From Thalassolituus oleivorans MIL-1 (lineage in GTDB: Bacteria > Pseudomonadota > Gammaproteobacteria > Pseudomonadales > Oceanobacteraceae): a stretch of 64,000 bases of DNA. The notes under the pieces are model-generated. The model saw only the letters and a program-made list of their open reading frames with translations. It was not told where the DNA came from and did not search any database. Below, in pieces: positions 18,692 to 26,202 of the stretch. Position 1 is the first letter of the stretch, and the number at the start of each line of letters is the position of its first letter. The stretch is from contig NC_020888.1 of assembly GCF_000355675.1 (NCBI RefSeq), forward strand, positions 3,083,501-3,147,500, given 5' to 3'. Position numbers and translations under genes: made by a program.

Positions 18692-20024
18692 GATTCATCC
18701 CCTCATGATTCATCTGCGAGTGATCCATTTCTTCGTGGTTCATCTCTTCGTGGTTCATCCCCTCATGATTCATCTGAAAATGATCCACTTCTTCACTATT
18801 CATTTCATCCACGGCCGTCGCCTTTTCGTAGCGCTGTAGATCACTCGCCACTGACGATTCTGAATCAATTAAAAACTGCGCATTGGTAACAACGAGATCA
18901 CCAACTTCTAACCCTGAACAAATTTCTACCCACTGAGCATTACGCTTACGTGTGGTCACCGCAATAGAACGGAAATGACCTTGACCATCGGCTAGTACAA
19001 CTCGCTGTTGATGCCCATCATCAATTAATGCAGAGGCTGGAATCTGTAATGACTCATCCTCGGCACCACGAATATCGGCCCGAACATATTGCCCATCCAG
19101 CCAGTTAAGCTGATCATTCGTCATCTCAACGCGTGCTACTTGGCTGCGTAGTTTTCCTTCTTGTAATGGATATAAAACCGCGATCTCAGCAGTCACGCTG
19201 TGTCCTTGGGTATCTGTTAAAATAACCACGTCCTTAATCTCAATGCGCTGTTCTAAACCGGGCGGAATGTGTATTTCAACCCACAAGGCATTCGAATTCA
19301 CTAAGGTCAGTAATTTTTGTGTCGGCATAATTTGCGCACCAGGGCGCAAGGTCAGCTCTTGGATCACGCCATTTTGTGGCGCTAACACGGTAATTTCCTC
19401 CTGTAATTTACGCTCACGGCGCAATGTCTGTAGCCATTCAGAGGACATATCTAAAGCCAACAAACGAGATTCCGCTGCTGCAATTAATCCTTTTTGGCCG
19501 CTGCGCAGCGCGCTTAAAAACTCTTCTTGGGCGCTAATTAAACGCGGGCTATACCAAGTAAATAATGGCTGTCCGCGCGTCACTTGTTCGCCAACAGAAA
19601 ATACAAACTGTTGACGCACCCAACCTTCAGCACGCACTTGCACAACCTGTGACTGCTCAGGGTTAAAGCGGACGATAGCGGGTAATATAAGTTGATCTTG
19701 CCAAACACGCACTTGGGCTTGTGCCGTAGTAACGCTAAGTTGATTTTGTAATCCCGCATTTAACGTTACCGTGCCTGCCGCCTGATCTTCGGGGGCTTCG
19801 TCATACACAGGTACTAAATCCATACCCATAGGTGATAAACCCGGTTCACTACGCCGGTAATTAGGATCCATCGGCGCAACCCAATATAAGGGCTCTTTAC
19901 TCTGCTCGTGTGTTGCTGAACTGCTGGCTAAATTAATTTCGCTTTGCGAACTCTCTAATTGCGTTCCCACGACAACGCCGATAATGCCGAACGTTGCGGC
20001 AACCACTAACATTAATTTATTCAT
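18684..20024 (-). CDS. cusB: Efflux RND periplasmic adaptor with Met/His-rich tail
   Basis: 446 aa. An N-terminal membrane anchor (about 4-21) is followed by a heavy-metal-binding-type segment (YWVAPMDPNYRR, then LSPMGMDLVP, about 48-73), then the lipoyl, alpha-hairpin and beta-barrel parts of membrane-fusion proteins. The last 40 residues are unusual: repeated MNHE/MDHS units (for example MNHEGMNHEEMNHEEMDH) ending MNHD, giving about ten Met and nine His. Such a tail can bind Cu(I)/Ag(I) in the periplasm and pass it to CusA. E. coli CusB lacks this tail. The repeats are visible in the DNA at 18690-18800. It overlaps both cusA and cusC. Confidence 0.93.
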   Translation of the reverse strand: MNKLMLVVAATFGIIGVVVGTQLESSQSEINLASSSATHEQSKEPLYWVAPMDPNYRRSEPGLSPMGMDLVPVYDEAPEDQAAGTVTLNAGLQNQLSVTTAQAQVRVWQDQLILPAIVRFNPEQSQVVQVRAEGWVRQQFVFSVGEQVTRGQPLFTWYSPRLISAQEEFLSALRSGQKGLIAAAESRLLALDMSSEWLQTLRRERKLQEEITVLAPQNGVIQELTLRPGAQIMPTQKLLTLVNSNALWVEIHIPPGLEQRIEIKDVVILTDTQGHSVTAEIAVLYPLQEGKLRSQVARVEMTNDQLNWLDGQYVRADIRGAEDESLQIPASALIDDGHQQRVVLADGQGHFRSIAVTTRKRNAQWVEICSGLEVGDLVVTNAQFLIDSESSVASDLQRYEKATAVDEMNSEEVDHFQMNHEGMNHEEMNHEEMDHSQMNHEGMNHD

Positions 20025-21366
20025 GAGAAATTTCCTTTAAGTCTGCCGCTAAATAAAAGCCCAACCAAACTTGGCTTTGATGCCAATCGCGCAGCACATT
20101 TAAGCGTTCTATATTGCCGTTTAATTCATCCATTTCTGCGCGTATGACTTCAGTGAAATCGCTATCATCATTGGCATAGCTGGTTTGTACCGCTTGTCGT
20201 TGCTGTTCTAATTGCGGCAGTAAACGTTGATCGTAAAAGTCCAACCGTTGGCGCTGTAACTGTGAACGCTGCGAGATACTGTCGGCCTGACTTAATAGAT
20301 GGCGTAATATCTGTTCGCGCTCTGCGGCAAGGGCTTCACGCTCTAATATTTTTGCTTTAGTTGCATGGCGAGTACCGCCTTGAATCGCCCATGGCAAATC
20401 AACACTGACACCAAGCGATACAAAATCCGCTCGATCATCGCCATTCATATCGTCGCCGCGATATCCATAAGCCGCATTTAATTGCCATTGCGGTGCTTCG
20501 TCTTCTCGCGCTAACGCTACTGCAGTATCTGCCGCCTGCTCCAGTGTTTGACGTAACAAAATGGCGGGATGCTGTTCGATGTGGGCAGTAAAATCTTGTG
20601 GATTGAGGCTAAATACCTCAGGTGCATCCGCTAATTGCAGAGGCAGTTGTTGCACATCGACAGGCAACCATTCATTGAGGCGAGCGCGGGCTTCAAGGCG
20701 CGTCTGCTTTAGCGTTAGTAACCGCTCACTCAAACGCTCTAACTCCAAATCTAAGCGTAATAAATCCTGCGCGCGGGTATTGGTGGCATTACCGTAGCGA
20801 CTCAAGACCACACTGCGCAGTTGACGAAAATGCGCTTCATGGCGCTGTACTAATGTCTCAGCTTCGGTCGCACGTGCAATATCGAGCCACAACAAAGCAC
20901 TATCGCGACGCAATTCGGCGCGACGTAACGCCAGCGATTCTCCTTGTGCACTGGCTTGCTGAGCACTTTTTTGTTGTTGTAAATGGACGCTATTGCCGCG
21001 CGGTAAAGCTTGCGAAAGTGTCACCTGCATTTGCGTCATCGGTTCTTGGGATAACGAGAAACTATCCAAAGGCACATTCAACATGCCGACACCTAAGCGC
21101 GGTGCCGACCAATACCCTTGGCTTTGCTGCTGCGCGCGTAAACCTTGCTGACGTAACTGATAGCTAGAAAGTTGCTGGTCATTATCCAGTACCAAGCCTT
21201 GCACTTGAGCAAGCGATAAAGATGCCTGTGGCGCCACAGTTAACTCCGCGGGTTGCGCGCTCGCGCTGGGCAAGCATGCAATACAGAGCGTCGCAGATAG
21301 AAAAATGCGAATAGCTATTCGCACAGCACACATATATGAGTGCTGATATATCACTAACGTTTTCAT
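20017..21366 (-). CDS. cusC: TolC-family outer-membrane channel of the Cu/Ag efflux system
   Basis: 449 aa with a signal peptide ending about LPSASA. The long helical repeats rich in Gln, Leu, Arg and Ala (LSLAQVQGLVLDNDQQLSSY, and the second half from about 230) are those of the TolC/CzcC outer-membrane efflux family. ATG at 21366 has AGGA nine bases upstream. It is first of the three overlapping efflux genes and should form the exit duct for CusBA. Confidence 0.88.
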   Translation of the reverse strand: MKTLVIYQHSYMCAVRIAIRIFLSATLCIACLPSASAQPAELTVAPQASLSLAQVQGLVLDNDQQLSSYQLRQQGLRAQQQSQGYWSAPRLGVGMLNVPLDSFSLSQEPMTQMQVTLSQALPRGNSVHLQQQKSAQQASAQGESLALRRAELRRDSALLWLDIARATEAETLVQRHEAHFRQLRSVVLSRYGNATNTRAQDLLRLDLELERLSERLLTLKQTRLEARARLNEWLPVDVQQLPLQLADAPEVFSLNPQDFTAHIEQHPAILLRQTLEQAADTAVALAREDEAPQWQLNAAYGYRGDDMNGDDRADFVSLGVSVDLPWAIQGGTRHATKAKILEREALAAEREQILRHLLSQADSISQRSQLQRQRLDFYDQRLLPQLEQQRQAVQTSYANDDSDFTEVIRAEMDELNGNIERLNVLRDWHQSQVWLGFYLAADLKEISHE

Positions 21367-21401
21367 AAGATCGTCCTAAATAATCGTACATTCGCCACCT
21401 A

Positions 21402-21426
21402 TGCGAAACGACATAGCGTATTCGCA
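21402..21426. promoter_or_regulatory. Inverted repeat upstream of cusC, possible operator
   Basis: TGCGAA (21402-21407) and TTCGCA (21421-21426) are inverted copies separated by 13 bp, 36 bp upstream of the cusC start. The spacing suits a dimeric regulator, but it does not match a CueR or CusR consensus that I can name. Confidence 0.3.
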
Positions 21427-21451
21427 GCTGTAGCCAAAGAAGCAGAATTAA

Positions 21452-21847
21452 TTAGGCGATAAGAGGACGTTGCAGCGGCGCCGAATAGCGCAAAATTGGA
21501 GTGGCAACCCAAGAGAGGTAAGAAGAGCGCTGCCGATCAGCCTGCACAAAAGGCAAAACTGGCGGTAGCAGAGACGCTCCAATGGCCGAAGCACAGCACA
21601 AACAGTTTGCCGCGCAATCGCCTGAGATGTCATCAGAAGTATCGGTAGAGTTGTCTGTCATGTGGTGACGGGACATTTCTTGGTGATGGCATGGATGTTC
21701 GCTATCCATATCGACCATCATGGTATGTGAACCTGCTTGCGTCACCACCATCATGGCAGCACATGGTTGAGCCGCACGCACACTAGCACTCAAGGTGGTG
21801 AACACCAAAAGTAGCAGTAGTAACGATGATAGTGTGCGCTTACTCAT
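21452..21847 (-). CDS. Small secreted Met/His/Cys-rich protein of the copper cluster
   Basis: 131 aa from the ATG at 21847, which directly precedes a signal peptide (SKRTLSSLLLLLLVFTTLSA, cleavage near VRA-A). The mature part has many potential metal ligands: CAAMMVV, HTMMVDMDSEHPCHHQEMSR, HHM and CAANCLCC. The C-terminal part has a hydrophobic stretch. It resembles the small CopL/DUF2946-type proteins found beside copper-resistance genes, but I cannot fix the family. It lies 85 bp upstream of cusC in the same direction and probably binds copper or silver in the periplasm. Confidence 0.65.
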   Translation of the reverse strand: MSKRTLSSLLLLLLVFTTLSASVRAAQPCAAMMVVTQAGSHTMMVDMDSEHPCHHQEMSRHHMTDNSTDTSDDISGDCAANCLCCASAIGASLLPPVLPFVQADRQRSSYLSWVATPILRYSAPLQRPLIA

Positions 21848-21909
21848 AAGAAACTCGGTAAACAAAACCGTAGGGCTAACTATAGAATAGAAGAACCCTA
21901 TCAGAGTGC

Positions 21910-22284
21910 TTACATTAACGCCAACCAAGACATCACACTGTGAGCCTTCGCCGCGCCAAAGATATATCCAAAACTGACCAGCGCCAATATAAAGGCCGTA
22001 GTATTACCGCGTTTAATTGCCACCGTACCGAAGCCGATATAAGCAATCAAACCGGCTACTTTCGCCGTTAACCAATGATCTGTTAGTGGATATTGAGAAA
22101 TTTCAATACACAATAAAATGGCAAATACGAGTAATAAGGTATCAATCACATGGGGAAGAATCTTAAATAACTTATTTGCTTTCAATGCTGGGCTCATTCG
22201 GAACATAGCAAATCGAACAATGAAAAATAGGATCGAAAGGTAAGCCAATCCCACATGGGAGTGTTTCAATGCTGAGTAATCCAC
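21910..22284 (-). CDS. SirB2-family membrane protein
   Basis: 124 aa with four hydrophobic segments. The family pattern is seen in LKHSHVGLAYLSILFFIVRF at the start and in LPHVIDTLLLVFAI (about 44-57). The function of SirB2 proteins is not established; they were first noted near Salmonella invasion regulators but are common in marine bacteria. It is 62 bp upstream of the copper-cluster genes on the same strand, which may be coincidental. Confidence 0.85.
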   Translation of the reverse strand: MDYSALKHSHVGLAYLSILFFIVRFAMFRMSPALKANKLFKILPHVIDTLLLVFAILLCIEISQYPLTDHWLTAKVAGLIAYIGFGTVAIKRGNTTAFILALVSFGYIFGAAKAHSVMSWLALM

Positions 22285-22373
22285 AAAACTTCCTTAATCA
22301 ATAAATAGAGACCGAGCTTAGCTCGATGTTAATTAACCATGTGCAAGCATACCAAGTAACGCGAGTTGTCGTC

Positions 22374-22808
22374 CTAGACTTCTAACCAAAATGTCACCGG
22401 ACCATCATTTTGCAAGCTCACCTGCATATCGGCACCAAACTCACCGGTTTGCACCATGACCTGCTCGCCAGCCTTCTGACAAAATAATTCATATAACTCA
22501 CGCGCATGCTCGGGCGCAGCAGCACGAGAGAAGCCTGGGCGCGTACCTTTTTGGGTATCGGCCGCCAAGGTAAATTGCGAAACCACCAACAGCTGCCCTT
22601 GAACGTCTAAAAGACTTAAATTCATTCGCCCTTGATCATCGGCAAAAATACGATAATTCAGTAATTTCTGCAGCAAACGCTGTAGGGTAACTTCGTCATC
22701 ATGCTTTTGAACGCCCAACAATAAGACAATACCAGCACCAATTTCACCAATGGTTTTATCATCCACATCGACACGAGCGTGGCGAACACGTTGCACTAAT
22801 CCGATCAT
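22374..22808 (-). CDS. dtd: D-aminoacyl-tRNA deacylase
   Basis: 144 aa from the ATG at 22808; an upstream in-frame ATG would add 23 unrelated residues. It opens [17 protein letters not shown] and holds the two family signatures [20 protein letters not shown] (about 78-97) and [11 protein letters not shown] (C-terminus, cross-subunit Gly-cisPro motif). The enzyme removes D-amino acids mischarged on tRNA, as well as Gly from tRNA-Ala. It is divergent from the DUF4124 gene with a short shared promoter region. Confidence 0.96.
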   Translation of the reverse strand: MIGLVQRVRHARVDVDDKTIGEIGAGIVLLLGVQKHDDEVTLQRLLQKLLNYRIFADDQGRMNLSLLDVQGQLLVVSQFTLAADTQKGTRPGFSRAAAPEHARELYELFCQKAGEQVMVQTGEFGADMQVSLQNDGPVTFWLEV

Positions 22809-22946
22809 TATTCTGCTATCTTGAGGTATCTGACTATTTGCCGACGGAGGATAGCCGGTTTTATACTGGGGCAACAACTTTTAACCGTTAAGCTCTTAGC
22901 ATACTGTTGGATTAACTCCGCTCACGGTGACACAAGGAAATTGAAT

Positions 22947-23477
22947 ATGAATCCCCTAATCTACTCAGCTTGCATCATTTTGAGCTTTGGTTTTGCTGCA
23001 GCGAATGCGGGTACCGAGGTTTATATGAGCATGGATGCTGAAGGCAATGTTATTTTTAGCGATATGCCTAGCGATGATTCTCAGCGTCACGAAGTGAGAG
23101 AGCTGCCTTCGCTACCGGCATTTAATCCCGAGCCACCACCGACGCCAGAACCCGCCAAACGAACAGAGGCTGCCTTTAGCTATACTAGCTTAGCGATTGT
23201 AAGCCCCCGAGATCGTGAACCACTACCGACCGGTGCAGGGGGCAATGTCGAAGTCAGTGGCGTACTAAGCCCTGCTCTGCGCGACAGCGATAACTTAGTA
23301 TTGCTAGACAACGGCGCGATCATTGCCAAAGGGCGACAAACCTCATTCAATTTGCAAAATCTCGACCGTGGCGAACATTCTTTGCAATTACAAGTACGCA
23401 ACGCCGAAGACGAGCCACTCATCAGTAGTAATCTTGTCGTAATACCCGTATTTCGAGCATCATCCCTCTCCAGATAG
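22947..23477 (+). CDS. DUF4124-type periplasmic protein
   Basis: 176 aa from the ATG at 22947 (AAGGAAA upstream). A signal peptide (about 1-20, ending AAANA) precedes the short DUF4124 domain (TEVYMSMDAEGNVIFSDMP), a proline-rich linker (PEPPPTPEPAKR), and an Ig-like C-terminal part (VSGVLSPALRDSDNLVLLDN). It is a secreted protein of unknown role. In pseudomonads and relatives a DUF4124 gene sits between glnA and ntrBC; the same order before ntrBC is seen here. Confidence 0.85.
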   Translation: MNPLIYSACIILSFGFAAANAGTEVYMSMDAEGNVIFSDMPSDDSQRHEVRELPSLPAFNPEPPPTPEPAKRTEAAFSYTSLAIVSPRDREPLPTGAGGNVEVSGVLSPALRDSDNLVLLDNGAIIAKGRQTSFNLQNLDRGEHSLQLQVRNAEDEPLISSNLVVIPVFRASSLSR

Positions 23478-23478
23478 A

Positions 23479-23520
23479 TCTAAATTGGTGCATAAAATCA
23501 CCTCGATGCACCAATTTAGA
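23479..23520. promoter_or_regulatory. 15-bp inverted repeat with NtrC-like half-sites
   Basis: TCTAAATTGGTGCAT (23479-23493) and ATGCACCAATTTAGA (23506-23520) are perfect inverted copies separated by 12 bp. They begin right after the DUF4124 stop codon. The inner parts TGGTGCA and TGCACCA are NtrC half-site sequences, and a further ATTGGTATGC (23523-23532) continues the pattern. It lies 89-130 bp upstream of the sigma-54 promoter, a normal enhancer distance. A role as mRNA-end hairpin is an alternative. Confidence 0.55.
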
Positions 23521-23608
23521 ACCATTGGTATGCGAATAAATCTATCTTTGGGCTAGTTAGCAGCACTAAAAATCTCTGATCGCGCTATCATTGTGCATTC
23601 AATTAAGA

Positions 23609-23624
23609 TGGCTCGTTTTTTGCC
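23609..23624 (+). promoter_or_regulatory. Sigma-54 (-24/-12) promoter of ntrBC
   Basis: TGGCTCGTTTTTTGCC has GG at 23610-23611 and GC at 23622-23623 separated by ten bases, the strict sigma-54 spacing, and differs from TGGCACG-N4-TTGCW at only two positions. It ends 26 bp before the ntrB ATG. Together with the upstream NtrC-like half-sites it suggests autoregulation of ntrBC under nitrogen limitation. Confidence 0.75.
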
Positions 23625-23650
23625 TATTAAGGGCAATACGGAGAACTTCT

Positions 23651-24733
23651 ATGCTGGCTAGCGCGATCATCAATCAACGATTACTCGAACACCTGAATAC
23701 TGGTGTGTTACTTTTAGACGCCGATTTAATCGTGCTCTACATGAACCCTGCCGCAGAAGCCTTACTCGAAATGAGTGGTAAACGTGGCGTCGGCGTCCCT
23801 TTCACTGATCTCTGCATTGAAACCGACGAATCGGCTTCCGCATTAGAACAATCCGTCATCACAGGACATTCGTACACCAAACGCGAAACCATTATTAAAC
23901 TCCACAACCAGCAGCATATAACGCTCGACTATAGCGTTAGCCCAGTTGCTCACCCCGAAACTCGCCTGCCGTCGCTACTGATTGAGCTACAAGGTCGCGA
24001 CCGCCTAACGCGTATTAGTCGCGAAGAGCAATTGATATCCAAGCAAGAAACAACACGTTCGTTGGTGCGCGGTTTAGCACATGAGATCAAAAACCCGCTC
24101 GGTGGTATTCGTGGAGCAGCACAGCTACTCGCACGTGAACTGCCAACCGAAGAACTTGGTGAATACACCAATATTATTATTGAAGAAGCGGATCGCTTAC
24201 GAGATTTAGTTGATCGCTTACTTGGCCCACGCCAAATACCAAAGCAAGAACAAGTAAACATTCACGAAGTTTTAGAGCGTGTGTGTCAACTTATCGAAGT
24301 GGAATCCGATGGCGTCATTCTTATTTCTCGCGATTACGATCCATCTATTCCCGAATTCGAAGCCGATAAAGGCCAAATGATTCAAGCCTTGCTTAATATC
24401 TGCCGCAACGCCATGCAGGCAATGCTTGAAAACAAAGAACAAGTAGAACGTCCGATGTTAATACTGCGCACGCGTACTATTCGCCAGTTTACTATCGGTC
24501 ATCATCGCCATCGTTTGGTGGCACAAATAGATATTATTGATAATGGACCCGGTATCCCAGCCGCACTGCGTGAAGACCTGTTTTATCCTATGGTTAGTGG
24601 TCGCGCTGAAGGCACAGGACTGGGATTGTCGATATCACAATCCCTTATCAATCAGAGCCAAGGCATTATTGAATTTGTCAGTGATGCCGATAAAACCACA
24701 TTCTCCATTTATTTACCCCTGGAACCTTTATGA
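23651..24733 (+). CDS. ntrB: Nitrogen regulation sensor kinase NtrB (GlnL)
   Basis: 360 aa from the ATG at 23651 with GGAG upstream. A PAS domain (about 8-115; LNTGVLLLDADLIVLYMNPA) is followed by the dimerisation/phosphorylation helix with the H-box GLAHEIKNPLGGIRGAAQLL (about 143-162), then the ATPase domain with N-box (NICRNAMQAM), G1 (IDNGPGIP) and G2 (GTGLGLSISQ). No membrane segments, so it is cytoplasmic. With PII protein it sets the phosphorylation of NtrC according to glutamine/2-oxoglutarate. It overlaps ntrC by 4 bp. Confidence 0.96.
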   Translation: MLASAIINQRLLEHLNTGVLLLDADLIVLYMNPAAEALLEMSGKRGVGVPFTDLCIETDESASALEQSVITGHSYTKRETIIKLHNQQHITLDYSVSPVAHPETRLPSLLIELQGRDRLTRISREEQLISKQETTRSLVRGLAHEIKNPLGGIRGAAQLLARELPTEELGEYTNIIIEEADRLRDLVDRLLGPRQIPKQEQVNIHEVLERVCQLIEVESDGVILISRDYDPSIPEFEADKGQMIQALLNICRNAMQAMLENKEQVERPMLILRTRTIRQFTIGHHRHRLVAQIDIIDNGPGIPAALREDLFYPMVSGRAEGTGLGLSISQSLINQSQGIIEFVSDADKTTFSIYLPLEPL

Positions 24734-26154
24734 GCACTGTCTGGATCATTGACGACGATAAATCCATTCGCTGGGTACTGGAAAAAGCCCTACAACAAGC
24801 GAATATTACTACCCGCGTATTTGAGCAGGCAGAACCCGCCCTAGTGCAATTACGACGCGAACACCCGGATGCAATTATTTCCGATATTCGCATGCCAGGT
24901 ATGGATGGTTTAACACTGTTAAAGCATGCGACAGAAGCCCACCCTGATTTACCCGTTATTATCATGACTGCGCACTCAGATCTTGAAAGTGCGGTATCGT
25001 CTTATCGCAGTGGTGCCTTTGAATATCTACCAAAACCATTTGATGTTGATGAAGCAGTAAGCTTAATTCAACGCGCAATTGCGCACTTCGCCGAACTAAG
25101 CGCGCAGACTCCAGCGATTATTGACGACTCTCAAACACCTGAAATTATTGGTGAAGCACCTGCGATGCAGGAGGTTTTCCGCGCGATTGGTCGTTTATCT
25201 CAATCCAATATTACTGTTCTCATTAATGGTGAATCCGGTACAGGTAAAGAACTTGTTGCTCATGCCCTACACAAGCATAGCCCTCGTTCTGCCGAACCTT
25301 TTATTGCGTTAAACATGGCGGCAATTCCAAAAGATTTAATTGAATCGGAGTTATTCGGCCACGAAAAAGGTTCTTTTACAGGCGCTGGCGGTCAGCGCCG
25401 CGGACGCTTTGAACAAGCCAATAATGGCACTCTATTTCTTGATGAAATTGGTGATATGCCATCAGATACGCAAACACGTCTATTGCGCGTATTAGCAGAC
25501 GGAGAGTTCTATCGCGTTGGCGGTACCGCCCCCGTCAAAGTGAATGTGCGAATAATCGCTGCGACGCACCAAAATTTAGAAACCTTGGTAAAAGAAGGTC
25601 GTTTCCGCGAAGATTTATTCCATCGCCTAAACGTCATTCGTATTCATTTACCGCGTCTTGCGGATCGTCGCGAAGACATCCCTAAACTACTTACTCACTT
25701 TTTAAAGCGTGCTGCCGAAGAGTTAGAAGTAGAAGTAAAACAACTGCGTACTGAAACCGAAGAGTTTTTAAGCTCCTTAGATTGGCCCGGTAACGTCCGT
25801 CAACTCGAAAACACCTGTCGCTGGATTACCGTCATGGCGTCAGGCCGTGAAGTCCTTGTTAGCGATTTACCACCTGAGTTACTCGATCAGCAAACCAGTG
25901 TTGCCACCTCAGGTAACTGGGAGCAAAGCTTACGTTATTGGGCTGATCAACAATTGGGCAATGGCACAGACCATCTACTAGATACAGCAGTGCCAATTTT
26001 CGAACGCATTATGATTGAGACAGCGTTAAAGCATACCGCAGGACGTCGTCGCGATGCAGCCAACTTACTTGGTTGGGGCCGAAATACCCTAACGCGTAAA
26101 ATCAAAGAACTGAACATGGATTCAGGTAGCGATGATGAAGACAGCGACGATTAA
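24730..26154 (+). CDS. ntrC: Nitrogen regulation response regulator NtrC (GlnG)
   Basis: 474 aa. Receiver domain with phospho-acceptor Asp in AIISDIRMPGMDG (about 50-62), AAA+ sigma-54 activation domain (about 140-380) with Walker A GESGTGKE and the sigma-54-contact loop GSFTGA (GAFTGA in most homologues), and a C-terminal Fis-type HTH (AGRRRDAANLLGWGRNTLTR, about 438-457). It activates nitrogen-assimilation promoters with sigma-54. A bidirectional terminator follows. Confidence 0.97.
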   Translation: MSTVWIIDDDKSIRWVLEKALQQANITTRVFEQAEPALVQLRREHPDAIISDIRMPGMDGLTLLKHATEAHPDLPVIIMTAHSDLESAVSSYRSGAFEYLPKPFDVDEAVSLIQRAIAHFAELSAQTPAIIDDSQTPEIIGEAPAMQEVFRAIGRLSQSNITVLINGESGTGKELVAHALHKHSPRSAEPFIALNMAAIPKDLIESELFGHEKGSFTGAGGQRRGRFEQANNGTLFLDEIGDMPSDTQTRLLRVLADGEFYRVGGTAPVKVNVRIIAATHQNLETLVKEGRFREDLFHRLNVIRIHLPRLADRREDIPKLLTHFLKRAAEELEVEVKQLRTETEEFLSSLDWPGNVRQLENTCRWITVMASGREVLVSDLPPELLDQQTSVATSGNWEQSLRYWADQQLGNGTDHLLDTAVPIFERIMIETALKHTAGRRRDAANLLGWGRNTLTRKIKELNMDSGSDDEDSDD

Positions 26155-26174
26155 GTCGTAAAGCATCAAAGTAA

Positions 26175-26202
26175 AAAGCCGACATTATGTCGGCTTTTTT
26201 TT
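26175..26202. terminator. Intrinsic terminator after ntrC
   Basis: AAAGCCGACA-TTA-TGTCGGCTTT (26175-26197) is a near-perfect stem with an AAAA run before and T8 after. It can stop ntrBC on the plus strand. Its 3' end touches the stop codon of the minus-strand MshQ-like gene, and with the A-run on the other side it could serve both. Confidence 0.9.
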
